Of a stretch of DNA of 64,000 bases, positions 35,656-48,668 are shown piece by piece; position 1 is the first letter of the stretch, and each line of letters starts with the position of its first letter. A program made the position numbers and the translations under genes. The notes under the pieces are model-generated. The model was not told the origin of the DNA, made no database searches, and saw only the letters and a program-made list of their open reading frames with translations. The stretch spans positions 121,164 through 185,163 of the forward strand of contig WBMZ01005336.1 of assembly GCA_013400975.1 (NCBI GenBank). Reading direction: 5' to 3'. Source of the stretch: Atrichornis clamosus. Taxonomy: Eukaryota; Chordata; Aves; Passeriformes; Menuridae.

Positions 35656-35796
35656 ATGCAAATGAAGCCCTGGACCGCGGTGGCTCTGTTAATATTAATG
35701 CTGGCAACGTTCCTGCTAAAAGCATCAGTGCCGCTGCTGCCTCCTCCCGCGCCCACCCATAGCAGGTTTCTGAATCCAAGAAGTGACAGCTTTTAG
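35656..35796 (+). CDS. Weak candidate small ORF with hydrophobic N-terminus
   Basis: A 46-codon frame from the first ATG begins MQMKPWTAVALLILMLATF and then has a proline-rich stretch (about residues 25-34) and a TAG stop. The N-terminus has the shape of a signal peptide or membrane anchor: one lysine, about 18 hydrophobic residues, then small and proline residues. Neither ATG (35656, 35662) has a good start context, and I recognise no family. 64 bases past the stop is CTTCCCCAG, a possible acceptor. The open frame continues upstream of the ATG to 35488, so start choice is arbitrary. It may be chance. Confidence 0.12.
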   Translation: MQMKPWTAVALLILMLATFLLKASVPLLPPPAPTHSRFLNPRSDSF

Positions 35797-38700
35797 TGTA
35801 AATTTTGAGGCTTTAAGCTTTCCAATTATGCTTGCACCATGCTTTCAAATCTTCCCCAGCAACCGTCAGGTTCACAAGTTTTCAAAGGGGAAGGTGAGGA
35901 TTCGTGAAATCCCAGGAACTGGGGCAAAGCCCCGGGGATGGTGTGACTCAGCCAGGAGCCCTGGTAATGTCACACTGCGCTGCCTTGCATCCTGATGGGA
36001 AAGGAGGTTTGTGTGTGTCCTGGCAGGGGAAGGAGCTGCCCCACAGCCTCCAGGTTCCCAAACTGATCTCCTCTGCAAGGCACTCATCTCCTCGCGTGAC
36101 TTGACGGCCTCAAGGACAAATTCTTCCTGCAAAATGGAAAGTGCATCTCTCACCTGGGGTGTAAGCAAAGTGATTTCCTACTCCATCCCTAGGCCATCCT
36201 GAGACACTCATCAGTATGGAGCTAGGTTTGGACTTCATTAGGAGGGTGAAGAGCCACCCCAAGTAATTGCAGAGGCTGTCCGATGAAACCAATTTCCATG
36301 GAAGGTGGTTTGGCCCAAGCCAAAACACATATTTTTCAGCAAATGCATGGTAAAATGACTGCTTGCTGCTTCTCCTGGCTGGATGCTGGGGGCATCTGGG
36401 GATTGTCCTGCTCAGATGGGGTAAGTCCACAAACTCTGCTTGCTAAAAGCTCAAACTCCTGGTAGCAGAAGCAGTCTACACGTCCCCTATTTCTCATTGC
36501 TTTCTTGAAGGCATCAGCTGTGCCAAAACAAGGAGTTCCATGCCCAGAATGATCAGTATGGTAATTTGCACACTCAAAATGCACACACACCATGGCCTTG
36601 AGAGCTCTACCACTTTGAGATACTTCTTACCACTGGGCTGAGAATGCGAAAGTCCAAAGGGTCTTCCAGCTCCTTAAGGAATTAGGCTCCTTTCCTTCCA
36701 GGCTCCCCGCTTTCCCAAAGAAACAATATTAGCAAAAATGAGCTGATTTTAATGTTGGCCTCAAACACACCCCTATCAATGAGTACTATTATCTAAATCT
36801 CTGCTCCCCAACCCACCTGCCTCCCAAGATACATCCCTGGATGCTTGCAGGCCTGGGGAGCAATGCCCACCTTCCTACCTCTTCCCTTGCCCTCCTGTCA
36901 GTGGAATGGCAACAGTCTGGGGACAGCAAGGACAAGCACAGAAGAGCTCTTGACCTGAGCAGCAAACAGTCCATGGTGGAGAGCTCTGGGCCTGACCCCA
37001 CTGGGAGCTACATTCAAAAACAGAACTGAGCTGGATAAGGGTAAATTTCGAGCTCAAACTGTCAAAACTGGGCACCACAACTGAACTCAGCTGCATGCAG
37101 AAAACATCAGGCTGTTTATAACTATTTCAACCCAAACTTGTTATTTTTTACCCTGTTTCTTTTTGCTGTGCCACAACCAGCCTACACACCCATCTAAGTC
37201 TGCTGAGTCTTATTTACTATTTCTCAGGACAAATTCTTTTCTTCCTCACAGTTTGGGGGCACAAGGAGACTCCAGGTGTGTTTTGTCCAGTCTGCCTCAT
37301 CCTTCTTATGAAGTCTCACAAAGAAATAAGTGCATTTTTTCCAGTGACGTGTAATTCCATCATCAGCCCCAATAGAGGATGAGAAGTGCCATTGGTTGAA
37401 AATGTTTCTCATGTATTCATGTCCCACTAAGAGCTGGACCATACCTGTAAAACCTCTGAAGAGAAGTGCCTCAATTTCTGCTTTCTGGGGAAGTAATGGA
37501 GGAGGACAGCAAGGATGTGCAGCATTAAGTTTAGATTATGGAAGGCCCCCATGTGAGAATAGACTGAATGGCTTTGAATTCTTCCTCTGAAAGGAAAGAA
37601 TTCTCTGAGGATATGATATTAGAGGTTGTAAAACCATGAATAAGAAGGCAAATATTAATATTAAACAGTTGTTCATTATTTCCCATGCCAGAGGACCCAG
37701 GAACACGCCGAAAATTTGCAATTAAGCACATTTTAGACACAAAAGTAAGCATGTTTTCCCAGTGTATGTAGTCCATCCACAAAACTGCAGGATGGTGTGT
37801 AGGCCAAAAGCCTGTTTGGAAATGTAAAAAAATTGTGGTGGATGCATCGACCAGTGGCTACTGAAAACCTTGGTCTGGCAGCATGCTTAAGCTTCAGGAG
37901 TCCCCCCACCCCTGCCTGTAACAGAGGGTGGCTTCTGAGAGAGCCTGGAGAGGGGCTAGGGTGGGTTCTGTGGGCATCACCGCCCTGCAATCCTGTTTCT
38001 CCGCCATCCCCACTGACCGGCCCGTGCTAATTGCAGCCCAGCGTGTACTTTTGCGAGGATCCCTGGCGCAGCAGAAGTTGGTACTAAAGTTCAGCTGTAA
38101 CAGGAGCTTTGTTTAGCGGTGCTGGGACCAGAAGGTCAGCAGCAGCTGCTCTGCCAGGCTTTAACGCTTTGTTCACCTCCACGCGCTCGCCGCGCAGAAT
38201 TTCCTGTTCCCCAGGCAGCGCAAGGAAGAGCCTCCTTTTATTTTGTTAGCCCTTTTATTCGTCTGTTTTAGCTCTGTGACAACACTGAGAAGCCGGCCTG
38301 CCTGCGGCTCTGCTGGGCTGTGACACAGTAGCCAGCAGCACTTTTTCACTGCTTTTTCTCAAGCAACCCCAGTGGCATCAGGAAATTTCACAGTTGTGTT
38401 TGCAAAGGGCTGTTCAAGCGGTGGAGGCTCTCCAGAGCCACCGGGCTGCACCACTGTCAGGATATTTAAATCAGGACAAACCAGAACAAAGTCCCACATT
38501 GCAGGAGATCAGTGTGGCTATGCAGAGGGTTCAGCTGCTATTTCCCAGTGCAGATCCCACCTAGTCTGAATTTTCCTGAGCATCTGCAGGGCTGGAGAGT
38601 GCACGCGTGAACCTGACAGAAGTCTGGGAGAGTCCAGAGGTGACTAACAAGAAGTAGAGGAATCTCTAGGAGGCCATGATGTGGCGTGACTCGAGTGCAC

Positions 38701-41700
38701 AATGGATATCCAGGAGTCCTGTGGCTGCCAGACCCCATTCTGCATCCTGGCACCATCCTGGCTGCACCAGCCAACATGGTGGGCACGAGCCCCTTTTCCA
38801 GCTCTGGGGACATAGGGAGCAGCACAGTTTGCATCTATGCCTCTAAGAGGCTCTTGTCCTTCTTAAAGGACAGCCACGTTGATGATGCCTGTTGAGGATG
38901 GCTCCAGTGATAACCCCCAATTTGGGCCTGGGGATCACCTGGGAAATGCCAGTAGGACCATGCCAAGGGCCATCTAACATCACGGACACTCCTGTGCTGC
39001 TGTGGGAGCCCATGCTCAGGACCGTGTCTTTTACCAGTTGAGATGTAGCTGATGCACCCACCTTCCCTGGCTGCTCTCAGCCCTAAAGGTCTCCCCCCAG
39101 ACCAGTAGCACATGCACTTTCTGCAGCTCCTGAGCAGCCAGCCCAGCCATGAGCTGCAGCAGACCTGCCAAAGCTCCGGCTCAGCCCCCACAGCCCTGCT
39201 CCCCCCGGGGCACGCCGTCTCCTGCTCTGGCAGCACGCCACGTCCTGTACACACGGCCAAGGCATCTCAGAGGAGATAAAACTGCAGCTTCCCAAGCACT
39301 CACCCAGCCTGCCGGGCCCAGCGCCACGTGCCTCCCCGCTGAGCTGCTCTCTGGGTCAGCTCGTCTCATATCACAGCTCTTCAGCAGCCCCTGCCTGGCC
39401 ATTCAGATACAGTCCCTGGAGTTATGGCTTTAAATTATACCGCTGTGTAATGGTGATAGCCTTTGCTTCTCCAGCCTCCTAGCTGAACAGGCATGACACT
39501 TTGACCAGAAACCTCCAGGAATTCCAATTACTTAGAGATTGCCCCCACTGTTCGCCAGGGTTTGCTGGTGTGAAGTTTCTCTGTAGCTTTGTCACTTAGT
39601 GCAAAACTGAATCAGTGCATTTAGACAAGAGCATCACAATGTTGGCCATGTCACACGCAGGGTTTCTCATATCACAGCCTGGCAGTACTCACTGTCATCT
39701 CGTGATGCAGCTCTGGGACATCCATGCTTTTTCGTAAAATGCCGGAGAACTCTTTGTGCTCACTCAAAAATGACTTGGAGGACTTGGACAGTTCTGAATC
39801 ACCAACAGATGCTGGTTGGCAATATTCCATAGGATGCTTGTGGAGTACATGCCATGCTCAACTGGGGGTTGCGTGGAGGCTGCTTTCCCAGATCACCAGT
39901 CCTCCTGCTTGTGATCACATGAGGAAAAGGCTTTCATGTGCAAGGATGCTTCAGCATCTTCATTTCTGTCTAGATTCCTATCAAGAGCATTCATCAGGCC
40001 AGATTTCTATGCCACCAGTATATTAGGATAAAGAGGTACATTAGAGCTGTTCAAGAGAACAGACCCAAATAAACATTGCTGCCAGTCTGGAGAAGCCCAG
40101 TCAGTGTGATACAGCCACAGCCATGGGGTCCATGTGAACCTATATCCCAGAAAATCTCCACCTGCCCACAGAGGAATGTAAGGAAAAGCCTTTTATAGCA
40201 GGCGGAGCTGCTCCATTTGCAGAAGCCACGGAGGGGAAGGGGGATCAGGTGGACAATGATGAAGACTTGTCCTCCACCAGCTCTGCGGTGAGCAGCTGTG
40301 GCAGTGGGAATTCAAGCTCTGACACTTCACGACACACCAGACCAAACTCTCTGTGGAGGTGAACAGTGCTCAGCTCTGGCAGAGTTACACCAGGGGCCAG
40401 TTTGGATGTATCATCCGCGGAGGGCAGCAGGAGAAGGCAGAGGTTCTTCTCTGATTTGAACCAGACCGAGCGCCGCTGGCAATCCCCCATGTATCATATA
40501 ATTGTGGGCCAAGCCAAGAAACCCGATCAGTGCTGGGGCCTCCAGCTGTTATTGCACTACATCATAAAACCTGCATCAAACACCTGCTTGCATAATCCTG
40601 TTCCATGGGGGGAACAGCCTCCCTGGCCATCCCCAGAGACCAGCTTTGACCTGACGAATGAAGGTGGCCAGCCTCTGTACTTGTAGCTGGTATGGTTATC
40701 ATCATTCCCAGCCCTCAGGATTTGTTAGCACACTTCTTGCTGTCAGAGTATGAGTTTGGAGCCTTGGAACTGTCTTCTCCTTCACTGTTCAGTGGCCAGG
40801 AAATCCACAGAGAGATGCAAGCCACGAGAAGGTGCAGACACACCTTTCTGCATGGGCACTCAAGACTGGCTCTTGTAACACCATGAGCTGGGATGGGAAC
40901 ACAGCCAGGGCTGAATGCAAGGATCTTCCTCTCACTGTCCTCTAGAAAAAGACAAGGAAACACAACCACCATTTGCAAGAGTGACCTTTCAAGAAAATTT
41001 CAGGAATAATAGTTCTCTAGACCCAAGCAAGGGTCCCCTACGTCACCTGTCATCACCACATAGCTCTTATTAATGACAGTCCCTATCAGGACAAAGCTTG
41101 ATGCCTTCTGATCCTCAGGGCAAGCAACAGAAGACTCAGAACCAAACTGAGGCAGATGCTATCCCACTCTCACCTTTTCATTCTTCCTTTTCCCCAAAAT
41201 TCACAGGAATGTTTCCACAATGCAGCAACATAAAAGGGAATATGATACAGCAATATCCTGTGGAGAGGCAGCTGTAAGTCAATTATGAGCTACCTTTAAG
41301 CCAAGAAAAAGTCTCTGAATTTAAGAGGAGAGACACCAATGATGCCCTACTGGGACAGACTCTACAAATAAAAGAAAGAACGTTTTTGCACAGTTTCTTT
41401 TGATAGCACAGAAGAGCAGCGCTGTGCAGGAATAAAGCTTTCTCTGTGATCCACCAGAGGACTCAAAGACTCCAGAGGAAATGTACCCTCCTCCAATAAA
41501 TTACAAAGGAGCAGCTTTCCCTCTTTCCTCAGTGGTTGCAGTGAAGTCAAAGCAGATGTGGTGACCCACAGCAAGTCAGGGTTTGAGTTGGCTGCAGCAA
41601 CATGGCCAAGGCTCTGGCCACTCCATGTCCCAGACTTTTCCAAGATCTCTAGGAAGCTGTTCCCCAGCAGGACCTTTAGCTGGTCCATTTCTTACAGGTT

Positions 41701-42998
41701 CTTCTCCTGCCCCCACAGCAAGCTGGATTAAATAATATCAAGGACATCTGCTCTGTGTTGTTCTTTTTCTTTCATCCCTCCCCCAGGCAGAGACCAGCCT
41801 GGCAGGAACTCCAGCTCCCTTGCATTGTTTTGGATCTCCCTCAGGCAAAGAGGTGGAGAGGAGGCCTCCAGGTCACATCCGACAGTTCCTTTTAGCAGAG
41901 TAATTGTAAATATTTGGGACAAAAGCCTTCTGGATCTGCTCAAACGGGGCTTATGCCAGTGCAGAAAAAGACACACATGCCAGCAAGTGTTTTGTTTAAC
42001 TCTGTGTTCTGGTTCTTTCCTAACTCTCTGGGTACTAAGAGGGATGGGAGGTGACCTCAGGCCAAGCAAAGTCAGCCTGTGGTCTTTCCCACTGGAGCCA
42101 GGGGGTAGGATCAAGCCTGGAGCCCCACAGAATCCAAGCATGTGACAAGCACTATTAATGCATTTGCCCTGTTTTCACCAGTTGCAATGGACCGTTTCAC
42201 TTTCCTGCCTCTGGTACAGAGTCCAAGCCCCACTCAAGAACTCCAAAAGAGTTCTCCACTCTTAAAACTCCAAAATTCCTAAGGGTTTGCAGCAAGAGAA
42301 AGCCCCCACATCTCCCTTCTCCAAAACTAAACCGTGACTCCTGGACTCCTGCACACCACTTGCAAACAGGAAAGAAAAATAAAATTTCCCCTTTCTAAGA
42401 AGATCTGGGTGCAGCTCCTTACCAGATATAGGTGCTCAGTCACAGTACTGGTTTGGATAACAGGATTGGCCTCCTGTAGCCTGTATCCAGTCTTGCAACC
42501 TCAGGATATACCATTTCTTCCAGCAGGATAAGTTAAGGGAGCAGAGAGAGGGAGCAGATTCCTGTGCATGTACCATGTCCCTTTGCCAAACAGCTTCAAC
42601 CCTCCCAATAACTTCTTCCCGCTGTGTTTCCCTTGGTGAGCTTGTAGACCTACCCTGTACCTTGTCTGTCCCTTGCCTTACTTGTTTCCCTGCACCTGTG
42701 GCATCAAAAGACATCCCTGTAAGTGCTGGCAGTGCAATAAGAGTGCTTCTTGTTGCAGGGCAATTGATTTCACTGTCACTGAGGCAGACAGCATCACTGG
42801 GGACTGAAATAACTTCAAACTAGCTTAATTGATTAAGCAAAGCAGCTGAAATGGATATTAGGACCATGTATGGGCCAGAAGTATGAAAGGCAAAGAGCAT
42901 GGCAAAGCACATGAATGCCAGCCTCCAGCTGTGCTGAAGGGAGAGGAATGACAGCAAAACAGGGACCTTTTTTCCCTCATTTCATTCAATCTCAGCTT
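35797..42998. other. Long unique region, no gene recognised
   Basis: About 7 kb with no CR1, LTR or RNA gene that I recognise. GC-richer parts lie at 37830-38300 and 39080-39370; the rest is mixed or AT-rich. Open frames up to 141 codons (38835-39260 minus; 41728-42141 minus) have no domains. A block at 38160-38290 combines CpGs (CACGCGCTCGCCGCGC) with TTTTATTTTGTTAGCCC and may be a small regulatory element, though evidence is slight. Confidence 0.5.
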
Positions 42999-43285
42999 CA
43001 CAGAACTGGAGAATAATTTGGGTTGTCAGGGACCTCTGGAGGTCTGTAGCTCAGTGCCCTGATCAAAGCAGGTCTGGGTTCAAGGTCATCTCCAGTTGTT
43101 CAGGGCCTTGCTCCACTGAGTTTTGATTCTCTCTGAAGATGTAGGCTGCTCACTCTCTCTGAGTTTCTCTTCTAGTGCTTCAGTGCTCTCATGACAAAGG
43201 TGCTTTTCCTTATGTCCAAAATGAGCTTCCCCTGATGCATCTTGTGCCCATTTCATCGTCCTTTGTTGTGCTCGTCTTCTCAGTA
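42999..43285 (-). mobile_element. Older CR1 LINE fragment
   Basis: Plus-strand strings CACAGAACTGGAGAATAATT, CAGGGACCTCTGGAGGTC, ATGACAAAGGTGCTTTTCCT and TCTTGTGCCCATTTCATCG follow the order of the reverse complement of a CR1 3' end of the type whose 3' end carries GACCTCTGGAGATCATC. This differs from the 32.7-33.6 kb copies. Divergence is high, the octamer tail is gone, and the similarity fades after about 43285. This type is generally older in birds than the TTAAAGATCATC type. Confidence 0.75.
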
Positions 43286-43766
43286 TCCCTCCTTTAAACA
43301 CAGCAAAAAGCTGCCTTCCTCCTTCTGCCTTCTCTTCTCCTGAGCCCTTGAACACTTCCTTTGACCCAGAGTTAAACACTTTGACTTCTAGTGAGAAAAG
43401 CAGCAGCAGTGAATGTTGGATTTTGGTGGGAGGGGCTGATGTCACCGCCTCTCTCAGCAGCTCTCCACACTTTGCTTTCCAGCTGAAACTGTTCAGCAAT
43501 TTGCAGTTTGAACCTGTAAATGCGCTTCTGATGACCAAAAGTCACATTTCTCATCAAACTGAATATTCACCAGAAAAATGTACCCAAGGAAAATCACTAG
43601 AAATTGGGTTCCTTTGAAAAACTTCACCCATTCTCAGCATCCTCCCCCTCAGCTCTCTTGGGTGTTAAATATTAAAGCAAGGAGCTGCTGGCTTTGATAC
43701 AGAAGTAGTAATTCTCTGCCCGAGGTATTTCCTTTCCTGGCTCTCCTTCCTTTAAACTCAGAGTGA

Positions 43767-43792
43767 TTTTTTTAATTTTTTTTTTTTTTTAA
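43767..43792. repeat. Poly-T tract
   Basis: T7, AA, then T15 and AA. This is either a simple homopolymer or the reverse complement of a poly-A tail; no retrocopy body was identified on either side. Confidence 0.8.
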
Positions 43793-46664
43793 TTCTGTAG
43801 TATTTGCCGATTTCCAACACCTCCCCCACGTGGCATGATGTCAAATCAGCAGCAAAGCAGGCCAACAGGAATGTGTATTCCCATTATCTTCAGCACTAGA
43901 TTGGAAGGCTTTAAGACACAGCCAGTAAACTCATCCTTCTGCAGGACAATTTCTCAGCAGAAGTCCCTCTTGCTGGAATGTCAGCGTGTTCTTCCCACGG
44001 CAAGGCAGCCAGGAGGCTCCTGCTGTTAGCAGCAGATGGTTGGAGGGTCATCCACCACAGTGCCAGGGCTTGCTGGATGGCTTCCCTGGAATGCAGGTAG
44101 GCAGAACTATTGCTGTGTGCCTGGGAAGAAAATGCAAGAGCACAGCCAAAATTGGGGAGCCCCTCAAAGTGTGTTTGGAAAGGGCCCTTCTGTCAGAGCC
44201 AGCACGATCACCTAGGAAAGGACAGACACTTCCCAGTTGTCCCAAGCCCAGCCCAGCTCTTGGCCTCTCTGCAGTCCTGTGAGGGAGTAAGGTCTGCAGG
44301 TTAGCGCGAAATTTCCCACTTGGAATTGGTTTTTCCTTTATAAATTCCCTCATTACTTTTGTCCCATATCAAAGGCTAAGAGAACAGCAGTACCTTGTCT
44401 GTCTGAGAAATGAGATAGAGGCACGTGTGAAACAAATGATCCAACAATCATTTCCTTAACCCACTAACACATAAATGAAAGCACTTTAGTTTCCTCTTTT
44501 TTTTTCTTTTTCCAAAGAAACCAAATCTTTTCCTGCTACAACTCAACCCAAGTGTTATTAAATCAGCCATCAGAAGAGGACCAGACTCAAGGAACTAGAT
44601 TAGAGGGATACCCACAGAGGTGTTGTGAGACCCCACATTTGTTACAGGTCTAAACTGCAACTGGCTTCAAGGAGATAAACATATCTAATTCTGGGTTCTG
44701 CTCCCAAACCTGGGACCTGACCTTTTCCTGTCCCCAGTGACCCAAAACTTTCTGTGCAGCTCTCATCACGTCAGAACAACACTTATACCCAGTAAGGCAG
44801 AATATATACCCTTCTGCTTCAAAAAATTAGAGTGTTATGCATGAAAAATTTGCTTTAGGAGGGAGCTGAACCTGTGAAGACTCTGAACGTGGACATGGGA
44901 GGCAGGCTCCAGGAAGATGCATGAGCTACCAGGCTCCTGGTGCCCTACACCACTTTCCCTAATGCTAGGGACAACGGTGATCTATTTATTTCATTACAGA
45001 CCTTTGCTGTGTTTTAAGCTGCTGCTAATTAGAAATGTCTGCTTCAATTGCCACTGTAACACTGATTTAGTTTCATGTAGTTTTAAGTGGACTGAAATGT
45101 TTCCATCTATAATATTTCTCTCCTGCTCGTCTGCAAACAAGAAAGATAAATGCTGATCAACCTGGCAGATAAACCAGACATGACTAAGGTGAATTATTTA
45201 GATCAACTAACATTTATCAGGCAATCATTTTATTTTCCCATATTCCTGGAGCGTAAGGTAGCTTTGTGGACTATAAAAAGAAAATGTATTGCTTGATTGC
45301 AGAAACCTGAAATACATTTCTTGCCATAGGGATTATTACAGGCCTCTGAAAACAATTTTTTATGTCTTTAAAAAACCCCGTTGCCTCCTATCTTGTAGCA
45401 AAATCTGACTGTGCAACCTGACAGTGGAGCATCACCTGTATTTTCAGTCAATTTCATCAGCTTCTTCTTGATCTGAGATCTTGACCCACGAGTCACAGTC
45501 TGACTGAGAGGTGGGCATGCAGTTCCCCCAGCAAAAATGTCCTGCATTTCCACACCCTATTGGGCATTTTTACCTTCTTTGATGGCATCAATAACCCTGG
45601 GGAGGGATTATCTTGAAAACAAGACCCCTAAATGTAGGCAGCTGAGTGCCTCTGTCTACACATGAGTTAAATGTCCAAGTTCCCAGAATTGTGAGCAGAG
45701 ATCTGGGCCTTGGTTTGGTTGTTGACATGTCTCAAGATTGTCAAACAGGTGGCAGATGCAACCAAGGACCTTTGGGAGACCCTTCTGGGGCACAGCTGGA
45801 GCCCAAACCGGGGTCTTGAGACCACCTCAAAGACACAGATGTGGTGGAAGGGGAGTCATGACCCTCCCCAGTCCAGCCCCATGAACACAGGGAGCGATTC
45901 ACGTGCTCAGATGATGCCTGTGTACTCCAGACAAAGCTGACGTTCCCTCTGGACTCCCCTGGCTCTGTTGAATGACTTCACCAACTGCAGTGGTGGTGAT
46001 GCCTACACCTCATTTGGACACCCAACATTAGAAGACAATTTTTTTTCATCTTATTTTTACCCCGAAGAGCCTCCTGTGTGCACTGACCCAGGTCACATCG
46101 CCCTCAAGTGGAGAATGAACACAATGAGCAGCCCCAGCCAGGGATCACCCAGATGCTGTTTTCTTTTGAGAACACTGAAAAAAAGCAGGGATCTACCCAG
46201 CCCTCCAGAACAATGTGTGCTATGAAAAAGCTGGGTTGCAAGAATGCAAAGATTTCAAAGGACAGACCAAAAAAGCTACAATGGAGGAGGCCATAATTCA
46301 TGCTGTCGAGCCATCACCATAATTCAGCCACCTTGTACAGTTCCATTATGATAACATCTCACCCAACTCAACATCAAACAAAAGGTGGTAGCAAAGCCAA
46401 GACTATAATTCACCTCTCCTGGATACCCACAGTGTGCATTAATCACCAGAGAAAGTGTTTGCTTTATGGCCTGATTCAGTGTCCCACCGGCATGCTGAGT
46501 GAGGTTGGGCCTCTCTGCAGAAATATGCATGGTCTTGTAAAAAGAAATCAAAATAGGAGATCAGACTGAACTGATGTGAACAGCCTGACTTCTGGCAGCT
46601 TCTAGCACCAGGGTGCTTGGCTTTGAAACCTTACTGTTGTTCTTGGTTGGACTTTCTCCAGGTT
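43793..46664. other. Unique noncoding sequence, no gene recognised
   Basis: AT-rich, repeat-free DNA. A string GCGCGAAA (44304-44311), an E2F-type core, lies 25 bases before TTTATAAATT (44337-44346). A second TATA-like ACTATAAAAAG lies near 45270. No downstream reading frame or splice pair supports transcription from either. Open frames are under 100 codons. Confidence 0.45.
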
Positions 46665-46689
46665 AAAACAAAAACAAAAACAAACAAAA
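46665..46689. repeat. AAAAC simple repeat
   Basis: About four to five units of the form AAAAC and AAAC in succession. Confidence 0.85.
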
Positions 46690-47559
46690 TCAAAGCCATG
46701 ATGTAAGAACAAGAGCTCTTTTTTATGGAAATGTACTGATGGTGCCTACTAATGTCTAGAGAAAAATTTGAGCCTATAGATAAACGCACAGCTCTTTACA
46801 GCTTGGAGGGATGACTGGTGGTGGTGACAGGTGATTATCTCTGGTTTGTTGGCATTGCCAGAGGACAGCACCCTGGGTGCTCCGTTTACTTGCTGGAGGG
46901 AAGAATGCTGGAAACAAAATGTTATGAATCCATCACCTGGCTCTGGAAGGAGCATTCTCCAGCAACAGCAGCTAATCTCATAGTGTCCACAGGAAAAGCA
47001 AACCTGGGATCTGTCCACACCAGTTCACTGACTGGGAAGGGACCTTCCTTGCTTATACACCGTCCGCTTTCAGCTCTGTTTCTTATCCCCTTCGTATCTC
47101 CTGTTGAGCTGGACCTGTTGCTTGAGATTCTCTTCCTCCTTGTCCCTGTTCTCTTCCTCCAAGTCTGTTCCTGCATTCAAGCCCCCAGTTTATCCTGTGA
47201 ACTTGATGTTCAGCCTGCAAAAATGATTGAGCACTCTAGCTGAAATGAGGGGCACAGACATACTCCAGGTTTATAACAAACTATTCTGTCTGCCTTGGAT
47301 TTACCAGAAAAATGGTTGGGGTCAAGAGAAAGTGGCTTCTGGAACAAATCTTATCCTCTTAGATTCACAGCAAGCAGATTTCCACTGCAGCATAGCCTGT
47401 GCCTAACCTTTTCCCAGATTCCCCTTCTAATCTCAGCCTGGAGCAGCATGTGTGCAGCCCATTTTACAGCACAAGGACCTAATTACATTTTCCAGCTGTG
47501 CAGCAGACTCCCGCAAAGCAAAATAAAGCCTAATAATGTACATTTCTTAGCTACCACTC
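46690..47559. other. Unique noncoding sequence, no gene recognised
   Basis: Plus- and minus-strand frames of 141 and 84 codons overlap at 46818-47243. They have short hydrophobic stretches but no recognised family. No repeat element was identified. Confidence 0.45.
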
Positions 47560-48668
47560 TTGGCCCTCTTGGAAGCAGTCCATGACTCCCAGGCTGACAA
47601 GTGGTCTGAAGGATGCCTGCACCCGTCCACTTTTACCAGGAGAGCTTTTCCTCTTCCATTCCTGTCCTTTTTATGTATCAGGCTTTTCCTTTCCACCCGA
47701 GTCCACTTAACATCTTCTCAGTTTGCTAATTGCCCTCTGGAAAGCACCACAAAAATAAACGCATGCTCTGCTGTACCGTATCAGCTTTGGCAGCAGCTTT
47801 TTGCCCTCCCTGTTGCAAGATTCTTGACAACTGTCTTCATGCTCCTCCATCTTCATCCAGTGAGCCATTCCTGCGGGAATGCACCATCTCCTGCTGGTGT
47901 GGAGAGGAGCACAGGCACCCAAAAGGGAATTCAGCAAGATGCAGTTGGTCTGGAACCTGAAGCAGGTGCTCTGAGGGTGGTGGGCAGTAAGAGTCCCACA
48001 GCACTGTCACCACAACAGTGTCACCACAGCAGCGTCACCACAACAGCCAAGACACAGCGCGGTGGAGAAGTGAAGAAGGGGTTTAAACCCAAGAGAGAAG
48101 AGGAGCAACGCTCTCCAAGAATCCCTTGCTCATCAAAACCAAAAGCAATCCTAATGAGAAATGCATTCCCCAGGCAGTCACAGCGAGTGTGTTTAAGAGA
48201 GGTTCATATTCTATCCCCTACAAAGTTTCATGGAGCATTTCATGGCGCGTAAGGGATCATCTAACTTTATCTCCTCTACAGCAGGCTGTGAGCCAACCCT
48301 TTTTGGAGCTTGACAACGCAGATTTGGAAACAGTTCTTCACGGAAAAGGAGGCGACACTGCTGCAGGCTGTGGCCAAGAGCTGGAGATACCAAGGCACCA
48401 TAACCAGAGGTACCTCACGGCCTCCTGGCTGCAGGATGCCAGGGTTGGGGCTGTGCCCCCAGATAATCCTGGATCTAAAGATCATTCTGCAAACAAACCT
48501 CTTTGGCAAGAGCAAAGCCTGGATGAAGGTAGAGCTGAGCTGCAGGGCTCTCTGAGTGTGAGCCAGCCCAAGCATGCTGGGCATCACAGCTCTGCTGGCC
48601 CAGCTTTGCTCAGCAGAGTGGAGGGAGTACAAGTTGGACCTGGTGCCACCAGGCCGATCCACAAATGA
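47560..48668 (+). other. Longest open frames of the window, noncoding preferred
   Basis: A 230-codon frame (47560-48252, opening at a non-ATG codon in strict terms) and an overlapping 180-codon frame (48126-48668) lie here. The first is rich in Ser, Thr and Pro, has scattered hydrophobic runs, and includes residues from a short 14-base tandem repeat near its middle. Neither has a domain, signal peptide or splice boundaries that I can defend. Frames of this length are within what chance gives in 64 kb over six frames. Confidence 0.15.
48005..48046. repeat. 14-bp tandem repeat, three copies
   Basis: Three consecutive units of TGTCACCACAACAG, with one or two substitutions in units two and three (AACAG to AGCAG; leading T to C). 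The unit length is not a multiple of three, so the repeat would not give a regular peptide repeat. Confidence 0.95.
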
